Assembly: GCA_002633005.1 (NCBI GenBank) | Contig: NMRA01000857.1 | Span: 73,362-119,171, forward strand | Length of the DNA stretch: 45,810 bases | DNA from: Phoronis australis | Lineage: Eukaryota; Phoronida; Phoronidae | Reading direction: 5' to 3' | In this document: positions 34,441 to 43,900 of the stretch, in pieces | Layout of the letters: each line of letters begins with the position of its first letter | Position numbering within the stretch: the first letter of the stretch is position 1 | Notes under the pieces: generated by a model | The model's input: only the letters and a program-made list of their open reading frames with translations | What the model was told of the DNA's origin: nothing | The model's database searches: none | Made by a program: the position numbers and the translations under genes

Positions 34441-36714
34441 ATGAAAGTGCTGAGGGTACGTACAGATACCTACTGGCTGGAAGGTCGAGAGGGGTGCTTT
34501 GTGCCCAAGGAGAAGGATGCTGCTGCGATTGACCAGTTTAGAACAATATCACTGCTGAGTGTAGAAGAGAAGATGTTCTTTGGGACCCTTGCTAGGAGGT
34601 TGACATCCTATCTCTTAGACAACAAGTACATAGACACATCTGTCCAGAAAGGAGGAATTCCTGATTTTTCAGGCTGTGTTGAACATACGAGCGTCTTGAG
34701 CCAGCTGATTAGGGAGGCCAAGTCGAAGAGGAAAGACCTGACGTGTGTGTGGCTGGACTTAGCCAATGCCTACGGTTCCATACCCCACCAGCTGATCAAC
34801 ATAGCATTAGAGTACTATCATGTCCCGGAGCATATCAGTCGTATGTTAACAGATAATTTTCGAGGTATCCAGTTGATTTTTACTGTAGGCGCCATCACTA
34901 CAGACTGGGTCAAGCTGGAAAGAGGTATAATAACTGGATGTACCATCTCTCCTACTCTGTTCATCATGGGGATGAATTTTCTGATAAAGGCCGGAGAAAG
35001 GGAATGTAGGGGTCCGAAGCTACAGTCCGGTATCATGGTGCCTGTAATTAGAGCATTTATGGATGACTTGACAGTTACTACGGTGACGCATGTGCAAGCT
35101 CGGTGGGTTTTGGCAGCACTAGATGAAGTAGCAACGTGGGCTCGTATGAAGTTTAAACCCAGGAAGTCGAGACTTCTGATAATGAGAGGTGGGAAAGTAG
35201 TCAACAGATTTACCTTGACCATTCGAGGCGAAGAAATTCCATCAATTGTTAATAACCCCATCAAGTGCCTAGGTAAATGGTACGATGATCTCCTGTGCGA
35301 CAAGAACAACATCAAGCAGATGGAGACCCAGGTGACGGAGTGGTTGAAGAGAATAGAGAAAAGCGGTCTTCCTGGCAAGTACAAGGCATGGATTTACCAG
35401 CACGGGCTGTTACCTCGAGCAACGTGGGGTCTAATGCTGTACGACATCCCGATATCGGCGGTGGAGTGCCTGGAGAGAACTGTAAGCAAGTGGCTGAGGA
35501 AGTGGTTGGGAGTCCCAAGAAGCTTCACACAGGTTGGCCTTTATAGCAGAACAGCAGAGCTTCAGCTGCCTCTAGCATCAATCACGGAGGAGTTTAAAGT
35601 AGGAAAGTGCAGGCTGGTTCTCACATTACGTGACTCTAGAGATCCAAAGGTGAGGGATGCTGGCGTCATGACAAGATCAGGGAGACGGTGGTCAGCAGAC
35701 ACATCTGTGAGCCAGGCGGAGAGTTTGTTACAGATCAGAGATATAATTGGAAGCACCTGCGTAGGACGCCAGGGGTTGGGGACATCCCAGTTCCAGCAGT
35801 GGGAAAAAGCGAGTGAGAGGCAGCGGAGGGAGATGGTCCAAGCTGAGGTGAGAGCAGCGGAGGAGGAAGCCCGTAAAGCCAAGGCAGTCCAACTAAGCCA
35901 GCAGGGAGCATGGACCAGGTGGAACCTTCCAGAGAGGAAAATATCGTGGGCAGACGTTTGGAGTATGGAGCCGATGCGTGTCCAGTTTCTACTTCGCTCG
36001 GTTTACGACGTGTTACCATCGCCTGCAAACCTTCTTCGCTGGGGCCTAGTGGATGACCCAGCCTGCCAGTTGTGCGGAGGAAGAGGTACGTTGGCCCACA
36101 TCTTATCAGGGTGTAAGATGGCACTACAGCAGGGCCGATACAGGTGGCGTCATGACCAAGTACTGAAGACCCTTGCAGACATCATAGATGGAGAGCGTAA
36201 GACAAGAGTAACACAGCCTAGGGCAAGCAGACAGCACATACAATTCGTCAGGGAAGGTGAGATACGGAAGAAGTCACGTCAGCAGCCTTGCATCCTGGAT
36301 GGAGTAAGCTGGGAAATGAGAGTAGATCTGGGAAGAAAGCTTGTGTTCCCGAGTATTGTGGAAACATCACTTCGGCCTGACATCATTCTGTGGTCGGACA
36401 TTCATCAATGTATAGTGATTATAGAGCTTACGGTGCCTTGGGAGGAAGGATGCGAAGAGGCCCATGAGAGGAAATTATCTAAGTATAGCGAGCTGGCGGA
36501 GACATGTAGAGCTCGGGGCTGGCGAACTTGGTTGTTTCCTGTAGAGGTGGGATGTAGAGGATTCCCTGCAAGATCTGTATGGTGGTTGCTGGAGAAGATT
36601 GGTGTGCGAGGGGGAAGGAAGAAAGCTGCAGTGAGAAGACTGGGCGAGACAGCTGAGAGGACATCTTGTTGGCTGTGGTACCGTCGGAATGAAGGAAGTT
36701 GGAGGCCTCAGTGA
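34441..36714 (+). mobile_element. Non-LTR retrotransposon ORF: reverse transcriptase + CCHC + restriction-like endonuclease (R2/NeSL/Hero-like), 5'-truncated
   Basis: One open frame of 757 codons. The reverse transcriptase part shows FRTISLLSVEEKMF (33-46), motif A VWLDLANAYGSIP (103-115), motif B GIITGCTISP (162-171) and motif C FMDD (206-209). A CCHC knuckle follows: C542, C545, H553, C558 (CQLCGGRGTLAHILSGC). The C-terminal restriction-like endonuclease has RPD (645-647), IELTVPWEE (661-669) and HERKLSKY (675-682). This order is that of RLE-type elements, which copy RNA at a nicked target. A stop directly precedes the ATG, and the N-terminal zinc-finger/Myb part and the first RT segment are absent, so the copy is 5'-truncated although its frame is otherwise intact. 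It is more GC-rich than its flanks. A decayed relative lies at 42580-43450. Confidence 0.93.
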
Positions 36715-37020
36715 TGCACAGTGGGTTGGCCGCCACTGTGGACCCACCAGTGGAGACCGTTATGATTTAGGGTCGAAACGGGTCGAGGAAGCTGGATGCC
36801 ATCTGACGATATCAAGCAACGCCTCGAACTAGTTAGTGTACGGCGGGTAGAAGAGAATCCTGGTTTAACTGTTACGAAGAAGGGGCGACAAGACGTCAGA
36901 CTACATAGAAGCCTGACAACTATTGAGGCAGATAATAGCACTGTAAGTACACACATCGACAGAACTGCTCAGTCTATGCCTGGCGGAGATTCTATGCGAG
37001 TAACAGCACTGTAGCCTTTG
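36715..37020 (+). other. Probable 3' UTR of the RLE retrotransposon
   Basis: GC-richer sequence directly after the retrotransposon stop, including TTTAGGGTCGAAACGGGTCG. It holds a 72-codon open frame (36796-37014). Composition falls back to AT-rich near 37020, which I take as the approximate 3' end. No poly(A) tail is visible. Confidence 0.4.
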
Positions 37021-37473
37021 ACTTCGGATAAATAGTAAACAAATTTCCATACTGCTGTGCTGTTCTAAGGTGGTTCTGCTAAATCGGTATATATTTCATA
37101 TTTAAAGTTTCCGAGAATGAAGATAAGGTATTTTGCTAGACGTAGGTGAAATATTGTAAAAACAGCCAATTTTTGTAAATAAGGTTGGAGATATCTTTAA
37201 AACGTATTTAGAGACTGTGTATAATTTCTAAAATCTGACCCGGGGTCATCTGTGAAGTTATATTCGGCAATGCACTCTCTATACTCTGGTCTCATTTTTC
37301 ATAGATTTGTGTTCGTGAGTTCCCGGCGAACGAAAATTTTCAACTGAATGCAAACGTTTGCAAAATCACGGTTACTGGGCTGATTTAAAAATACTGTTTT
37401 CGCTCATTTTTTCAAATATTGCCACATTTACATAAAACGCATATCAGCAATAGTAGAAGGCGTTAGATAGTAT

Positions 37474-37546
37474 AGCAGCAATGACGTCGCATTTTCACGC
37501 GTCATGTTGTTATTGTTGAACAATGCACCTGACGTCATGCAACAAT
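37474..37546. repeat. TGACGTC foldback module, copy A
   Basis: AGCAATGACGTC ... TGTTATTGTTGAACAATGCA then CCTGACGTCATGCAACAAT. The ends are inverted around AATGACGTC/GACGTCATG and the inside contains ATTGTTGAACAAT. The same layout recurs at 37799-37871. Confidence 0.7.
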
Positions 37547-37734
37547 CACTTATCCTGACTTTATTTCTGTTTTTGTTGACAAAGGAAGTTATTACATCCG
37601 AAAATTTCAAATTTCAGTTGATCCATTCTTGTTGTTTTATTTACCGATTTATATTCTTCATTTCATGAAACAATGGTATCCTTGGGAGGATCTGGATCGC
37701 CTTATTTAGTTTCAGATATATTTTCTACGTTATT

Positions 37735-37920
37735 TATCCTGCGGATAATTTTGAAGTTTTCTGCAACCCAGCCCAGTAGCATAAAAGTTATGTCTTACAG
37801 CAACAATGACGTCAGATTATCTCGTGTCACGTTGCTATTGTTGAACAATGCACCGGACGTCATGCAACAATGAAACTTATCCAGCGGATAACTTTTACAG
37901 CTTTATGCAACTCAGCCCAG
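37735..37920. repeat. TGACGTC foldback module, copy B, flanked by a direct repeat
   Basis: The core AGCAACAATGACGTC...GACGTCATGCAACAAT (37799-37871) matches copy A. It is bracketed by imperfect direct repeats of about 42 bp, TATCCTGCGGATAA...CAACCCAGCCCAG (37735-37773) and TATCCAGCGGATAA...CAACTCAGCCCAG (37878-37920). Confidence 0.7.
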
Positions 37921-39824
37921 ATGGCGTCTGCATATGAATCTGAAGTCAAGCAATTACATTATACACTGTATCCTCGTTCGTAACTCGATAAATATTTAAA
38001 TTCTTATCTGCAGTCAACGGCTTGAACTGAAATCGCCGGGACGTGGTAAAACCGTCACACCCGAAACGTTGCAAAGGGTTTTCGTATTCTATCCTTATCT
38101 CAGTCGTTTAAAGAGGATGTTCACAGCATGCTGTCCAAATAACATGCACAGTCATTAATTTCTTCTTCGTGAATTACATATTAATTAACCATCGTTTCAG
38201 ATTTTAGGGTAACTTTTAAACAGCGTTTTGTGTACCTAATTAGATCTGGAATTGGGCTAACAGTTTTTCCTTAGTTCATCTTAACCATGCCAAAGTCAAA
38301 TACGTAGTCGGTCGAACACGTTGCAAGCCGCGGAGGTCATGAGAATGGGCACATCAATTTGTATATCGTTCACTTACCTGTCCCTTAGCCACCTTGAAAA
38401 CGTCATAGAACAAGCAACAAAAGAGTCATACACACAAACAAATTTCTCCTCGACCACTGAGTCCGTAGATATGTTTCACGATACACTTTCATTCATGATT
38501 GGTGCCATTCCTTGAAACTTAGCTATTCCGTTCAGTCACAAAAACGGCTTTCAAGAGAAATTCGTCACCCGAGGCTGACCGACATGTGGTTTTTCTAGCG
38601 GTGCATCCGTAACATTTAGTACTCAGTGGTATGACGGAGTTATTGTAATAATACAATTTAATATTTTCACGATTCCATGAAGAACTATTCAGGTGAAAAC
38701 AAAAATGGCGGTGGCTTATTCGAAAGATCTTCAGGTTTGATTTGTTCATGACTTGGAAACACATAATTCGCGAGCACAAATCAACATGGCGAGTGGATAA
38801 ATGTGTGTGAAGTTCCATTTGTTTCCCATTTCAGGTAATTAAGTTTCATGAACCACTGGGACGAGTAAACGACATAAAACATGGGGCTTCGTCATGTTCA
38901 GATACAACGCATGTCTGAAGTATTAGAAGTTATATTGGAGTACCTAAGGTAACTAAAGATAAGTGCTGTGAATTAGAAAATTGTAAACATGAGCAAAATA
39001 ATTCTAAAACGTAAAGAACTTTATAAAAATGCCATTTTGTTTGCCAAAATATCCGATATAAGCACCAAACGTTTTAAGATCCAGAAAGAATTTTAAATGA
39101 GAATGTTTTACGGCAACGTAATAAACTCGATCGTTTTAATCGTGAAGACATGTCTGTGTTTGTCTTAAAAGAGCTCGTTTTTGCGTCTGTTGGTTTTAGA
39201 GATTCTCGACACTTTAGTTTATTTCTCAGAATACAAACAATTACCCATGAAAAAACAATTAAAATTTATTAATTAGCATATTGATTGTATTACAAATCTC
39301 CAGATTGCGCCGCTGTCTGTCAGACATTCACTGAAATCAACGCAGGTGACTTAAAAATTAACCGGATATTTACGCTTAAAATTATTTGCCGTTCATCGAG
39401 TGCGATTTAGCTCCGCAGTAAAGTGTTTGACAGCGACCGCGACGGTTTGAATCTGCGCTGGAGCTGATCTCAGAAAATCCTTTGCCTCGCCGAGAGTGTC
39501 ATTTTAGTTTGGTTTGTCCCAGCCAACAAAGGGTTCGTCTTGTCCATTGAAACTGGTTATCGTCGAGGTTGTTTTCATGAATTATTAGTCACAGTGGAAA
39601 TTTTAGCTAGTTATTTGGAATAGCTACTAAGATGTGAATGATGAATATTCTGACTTCCGGTTTCGCTCGATACTATGTTCCACTATTTCTTACAGAGTTC
39701 AGAGTTCACACCTTCAGAATAAAAGTACCGGACGTTTTGTAGACGAGGCATTTGTACTTTCGATCGAGTCGTAGCATACCGGGAGGTCGTCATCTCAGAA
39801 TAAGGGAATTAACAAGTGTACAAC

Positions 39825-39834
39825 ATGGGTGCAA
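39825..39834 (+). CDS. Candidate first coding exon (MGA...) with strong donor
   Basis: ACAACATGGGTGCAA is followed by GTAAGT, so a good start context runs into a consensus donor after three codons plus one base. A start of Met-Gly would suit N-myristoylation. An ETS-like CTTCCGGT lies upstream at about 39655. A possible second exon, 40288-40409 (after ACAACAG, before GTAAAA), keeps the frame open for 40 codons (TDLPGTDQSGPIFQQW...), but I do not recognise the protein and see no third exon. Confidence 0.2.
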
Positions 39835-40022
39835 GTAAGTGGAGACAAATATGTGTGGCGCACTTTGAATGAATTGACGTTATTTATACTTTAAGTGCGA
39901 CTGCTGTGCCACGTTGACTTACCTTCGCAGCGGTGCCTCAGTCGATCTCAAAATACATAGCTATTTACACACCGAAAAATGTCGCACAGAAGAACACTCA
40001 AGTAAAGTTTGAATAAAGACAA

Positions 40023-40186
40023 CTTTTCTAAAATGTAACGACATATTTTGGAGGTAAAACATCCACCATGCCAAGCTTTATTCAGAAGTGCATCCCGGAG
40101 GTATCCGTAAACATCCTGACATCCATTCTCTGCGGAATAAAGTTTGACAATGGTGGATGTTTTACCGCCGCTACATTTTAGAAAAG
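40023..40186. mobile_element. Foldback MITE, 164 bp
   Basis: The left arm CTTTTCTAAAATGTA...GGTAAAACATCCACCAT pairs with the right arm ATGGTGGATGTTTTACC...TACATTTTAGAAAAG. Pairing continues imperfectly to the centre, so almost the whole element can fold into one hairpin. No coding capacity. Confidence 0.85.
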
Positions 40187-40499
40187 CCTATTTACGTACA
40201 GGTTACGTGTCATGTGCAAGTAACTAGAGGGTGGTTGAACTTGTCAGTGGACAATGAAAATCTACTCTGAAATTAGTGTTACAACAGCTGATCTGCCTGG
40301 CACAGATCAGTCTGGGCCAATTTTTCAACAGTGGTACGCCGCGTTCTGTCGAAGGCCAGATGAGTGTGTTGGCGTTTATGTTAATTCCGTAGCCATCATT
40401 GTCATCAAGGTAAAAAATACCAACTTCAACGTGGATCTAAAACTCCAGTTTGTCACCGAGCTCTTGGTCACAGAAGAGAACTGGGCATTCCCCTGAACT

Positions 40500-41384
40500 G
40501 TAGTGCAGTGCTTAGGCTGAACATCTGTTTATAGAAGCTTAACGCACGGTACAGTGTAAACTGCGCAGGACGTCGGTGATTTTATGCCCCCTCCACCACC
40601 ATAGACATGTCCTTTTTGCAACTACCCATTGTACCTCCAATGTTTTTTTTGCTTTGGGTGGGTCGATAGGTTATTGTTCCTTCGATTGGCGGTTGTTCTT
40701 TAGGCCGTGTCGACATCACTCAGATCTATATCCAGTTTCCTTCCACGATTTCTGCTCAAGCACCGACAACGGGCCAACAGTGATAGCCAATCTCTACATG
40801 TCGAAGGACAACCTCGAAGCTAGTTATTCTCTTCTGTAACACTCTTAGCATGATGCTTTCTGTGCTTTCCTCAGTTTCTTTCCCCGGGCGCCGATAGTCT
40901 GGAACATTCTTCAGACGATAGAAAAACCTCTACACCCAAATTCTACAGGAAAAGCACATTCGCCAGCTGTCACCTCTACACGGCTCCATTGCACTTGTCT
41001 TTCTTCCTCTCGCATGATTCTTCACAGTTTTCTTCCTCAATCCTATAACGGACTTCTGGTTCATATGCCGTATCACGGAGTCTGGACGCTGAACCGGTAC
41101 CACCACACCTGGGAAGACACGTTCCCGCAGCATTCGGCTCTTATTTCACGATCGACCTCACTCAGCATAGAAGGATCCTGTACAGAACTGAGTTTACGCT
41201 TGTCTCTTAGCTGACAGATGAATTATGTTCCTCTGGACTTCCTTGGCTGCTCTGGTCTTTTCTCCTTCTCGTCGTCTAACACGTCAGTTAAGGATTTTAA
41301 CGGCTGGGCCCGGGGTCTCATGTTTTTACTCGAAATTATTTTTTGAGGTTTTTTATTCTACTTTTTCGCGAACTCACAATACAT
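40500..41384. other. CT-rich stretch without recognisable gene
   Basis: The plus strand is pyrimidine-rich (many TTCTTCCTC and CTTCCT words) and holds short open frames on both strands. None shows a known domain. Confidence 0.4.
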
Positions 41385-41552
41385 ATAGATTATTACATGG
41401 CGAAGTCGTTATCCCCCGTTATCTAGAGCCCGAGTGGATTTTGGAGAATTATCGCCCGAGGGGCGTCAGCCCCGAGGGTGATAATTCTACAAAATCCACG
41501 AGGGCTCTAGATAAGGGGGATAACGACTGAGAACATGACTGTAATAATCTAT
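41385..41552. mobile_element. Foldback MITE, 168 bp
   Basis: Ends ATAGATTATTACA (41385-41397) and TGTAATAATCTAT (41540-41552) are exact inverted repeats. The inner arms TCGTTATCCCCCGTTATCTA and AGAGCCC pair with GGGCTCT and AGATAAGGGGGATAACGA. The centre GGGGCGTCAGCCCC is the hairpin tip. Confidence 0.9.
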
Positions 41553-42097
41553 TTATACCACATACTAAACGAGAAACATTGCAATGAATCGATCTACCTT
41601 TCTCGACTCGCCTCGGCTTTGTAACTACTTTCTATGTCAGAGGCCCGGGGTCGGAGGTCGTGACCTTTTAAGAAAAGCCGAGCTATTTTTGTCAAATAAT
41701 GCTTATACTCAAAAACAATTGGAAATTAAAACAAAATAGAAATGAAGGGAATCTCTAAATTAAGGTTAAGCAACTATTAGAGCTTAAAACACGTTTTTTA
41801 CACGCTAAGCTTCGACCGGGAAATTATCGTCTGCTAAAGTAGGTTACCACTGGTAACTGAATATAATTCTCAAGACAAAGATCCTGACGACACGATACCC
41901 GCATTCAAACTGGAGATCGGTGATTTACAAGTAAGAGGACATGAGAGAAAAATTTCACTGAATTAAGATATCATTTTTATGGCAATTATGTGTCTTATGT
42001 TTCGTAGCGTATAAGTACAGTACAATGCGGTTTGTTGAACGGGCGATTATTGCGCGTGCTCATTTAAGTATTCTATTTTCACTCTTGATGACGTCAG

Positions 42098-42175
42098 TCG
42101 CTGCGTGGTGTAGTGGTTAAAGTCGGTGATCAGCAATACCAAGGTCCCGGGTTCGACTCCGTCCTCGGTTTCCCG
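42098..42175 (+). repeat. tRNA-derived SINE-like head (pol III A and B boxes)
   Basis: A-box-like TGGTGTAGTGGTTA (42106-42119) and B-box GGTTCGACTCC (42150-42160) are spaced as in a tRNA. The acceptor and T-stem halves do not pair, so this is not a working tRNA gene but a tRNA-derived repeat or pseudogene. A perfect 22-bp palindrome begins at 42183. Confidence 0.65.
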
Positions 42176-42182
42176 CCAAATC

Positions 42183-42204
42183 GTTATCTCACTAGTGAGA
42201 TAAC
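42183..42204. repeat. Perfect 22-bp palindrome
   Basis: GTTATCTCACT followed by AGTGAGATAAC is an exact inverted repeat with no loop, just after the tRNA-like segment. Confidence 0.95.
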
Positions 42205-42317
42205 TTTATGGGTTATTACACGGTTTTATCTGCCATTTGACGCTAATATTGTGATATAATTGTCTATTATTCTGTACTTGAGTACATTATGGTTTATCCA
42301 TATGAGTTTTTAGTTCA

Positions 42318-42449
42318 AGTTTGGGTTTGATGACCCCTAGATTCGAGCTACAAACTCGAGTTAAAACTCGATATTTCGAGTAAAAATTCGAGATTTCATG
42401 TTTTAGCTCGACCTTTTAGCATAAATGCTGGGGTCATCAAGCACAAACT
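42318..42449. mobile_element. Foldback MITE, 132 bp, with TTCGAG/CTCGA-rich interior
   Basis: Ends AGTTTGGGTTTGATGACCCC (42318-42337) and GGGGTCATCAAGCACAAACT (42430-42449) are inverted repeats with two mismatches. The interior repeats CTCGA/TTCGAG words (ATTCGAG, ACTCGAG, ACTCGA, TTTCGAG, ATTCGAG, GCTCGA). Confidence 0.85.
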
Positions 42450-42579
42450 AGGATTAGAGAGTTGTTCATGCAAGCCATCATGTTCTTGAACATGAAATAA
42501 ATAAGAAGCTTATCTTGAGTTGTCGCAGCTAGAAATTGAATAGAAATTGGCAATTAAAATTTCGACTTCGAATAAAAGG

Positions 42580-43450
42580 ATTACATCTCGGGCCCTGGTC
42601 AAATCTCTGCTCTAGAGAGCAACCTTGCAGTCTGGTAAGGCATGAGCAGGTGGTCACTTTGGATACCCTCACCAGTAGAGGTTCACCAGTGGTGATGGTA
42701 AAACATGAACATATATTGACATGATAGGAATCTGAAGAATGGTGTCTGCTGGAGAGCAACCTTGTAGTATGAACAGGTGTACCCTTGCCACCACACAGTT
42801 GACACTGAATCTGAAGAGTTGTGGCGCCAAAATACACCTTGCAGGTAGGCACCACCTTGTCCAAGCACTCTGTCGTCCAAACTCCACACCTGGCTTGACG
42901 CACTGCTTCTTCAGATCGACTCACTTGTTCCTGTACCATCCTTTTCGATCCTTCTCCCGGGCTTTTCGCCACTATCATAACTCTGAAGCCCACAGGCCTT
43001 GCCTGTCAACCTCTGAACTTGCTGACCACTGTTACATTTTAATCGAGTCAATACACCAGCCTGTTAAACCTTGGGATCCTTGGAATCATGCAGAGTCATT
43101 GCCGATCTTCACTTCAACCAGGGACGACAATGGCAGCTGGAGCTCTGAAGATGACTGAACAGTCCCACTTGTGAAATACTGTCGTTGCAGTGCACTTCTC
43201 ACTTTCCGCTGCATCGAATCAATTGCTGTTGCAGCCAACAACAACCTCCAAAGTATACGCGGGAGGCGCCCATGGGTTAGCAGGCTGCATTCACGCCTCG
43301 AATTTCCCTGGCTAGGGAGACGCCCATGGGTTAGCAGGCTGCATTCATGCCTCGAATTTCCCTGGCTTGTCTTTGTTGTAGGATCTTCCTATTCAACTTG
43401 CTCGTCTGCTGAACGATGTCTTCGACGTTACTCAACAACCTACTTTCAAA
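42580..43450 (-). pseudogene. Decayed, rearranged RLE retrotransposon copy (antisense)
   Basis: Read on the minus strand, short pieces match the intact ORF at 34441-36714 in order and in several frames: PGKFEA (PGKYKA), HGRLPRILW (HGLLPRATW), SSELQLPLSSLVE (TAELQLPLASITE), HDSKDPKV and AGVLTR, RMVQEQVSRSEEAVRQAR (REMVQAEVRAAEEEARKA), AWTRW.LP, CQLCGGKGTPVH, VLPSPLVNLYW. They cover about residues 290-570 of the intact copy. Stops and frameshifts interrupt every frame, and part of the CCHC region appears before the VLPSP block, so order is locally disturbed. It carries an internal 54-bp duplication at 43267-43366. Confidence 0.85.
43267..43366. repeat. 54-bp tandem duplication inside the RLE relic
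   Basis: CGCCCATGGGTTAGCAGGCT...CGAATTTCCCTGGCT occurs at 43267 and again at 43321 with very few differences. On the minus strand it duplicates the PGKFEA-MQ segment of the reverse transcriptase relic, including the same TGG-to-TGA change. Confidence 0.9.
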
Positions 43451-43900
43451 AGCAGCTCCGTTGACCTTTCTATACATATGTACAGATTAGCCAGCGTATT
43501 TACTTGGGTTGGTTAAAATTGCTGAGCAAACCGCATATCACTAATCGGTGTATGACATGCGATTTGACTCGTACATTGTAGATATTAAGCTGATGGCGAG
43601 TAACCTAAAGAATCAAGACAGTTGTTTTCCCTTTTTTAATGAACTAGCCTATTCAAATCCATGATAATATCGTGCCCGGTGTGTAGACCCTGAGGTACCA
43701 AATATTGCGTCAGGGCCATTTTGCGTTATGGTTACTTATTGTGTATCGTTCCATCATGTATGCAAAGTAACTTGTTGATAACAGGGAAGGGATTCATTTA
43801 AGAATGGTGGTTTATCGTGACGTCAACTTCCGGTCTCCGGAGGGCCAACAGATCGCAGTTCAACTGACTGATGTCGTCGAAAACATAAACTTTTTTTACT
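43451..43900. other. Short intergenic stretch with CRE plus ETS sites
   Basis: No gene seen. A perfect CRE TGACGTCA (43818-43825) lies next to CTTCCGGT (43828-43835), a promoter-like pair. Which transcript it might serve is unclear. Confidence 0.4.

Larger units (their letters stand above)
37021..39824. other. Intergenic, AT-rich, with a duplicated TGACGTC foldback module
   Basis: Apart from the repeated modules at 37474-37546 and 37735-37920, I see no supported gene. A donor-like GGGACAG-GTAAGT on the minus strand near 38378 follows a short open frame but cannot be tied to any protein. Confidence 0.45.

Noticed and set aside
34818-36747. Several minus-strand and alternate-frame ORFs across the retrotransposon
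   Set aside because: They are shadows of the 757-codon reverse transcriptase/endonuclease frame.
38370-38410. Minus-strand start or exon reading MTFSRWLRDR into GTAAGT
   Set aside because: Good donor, but no supporting acceptor, homology or neighbouring exon could be found.
42098-42175. Functional tRNA gene
   Set aside because: A and B boxes are present, but acceptor and T stems do not pair, so a cloverleaf cannot form.
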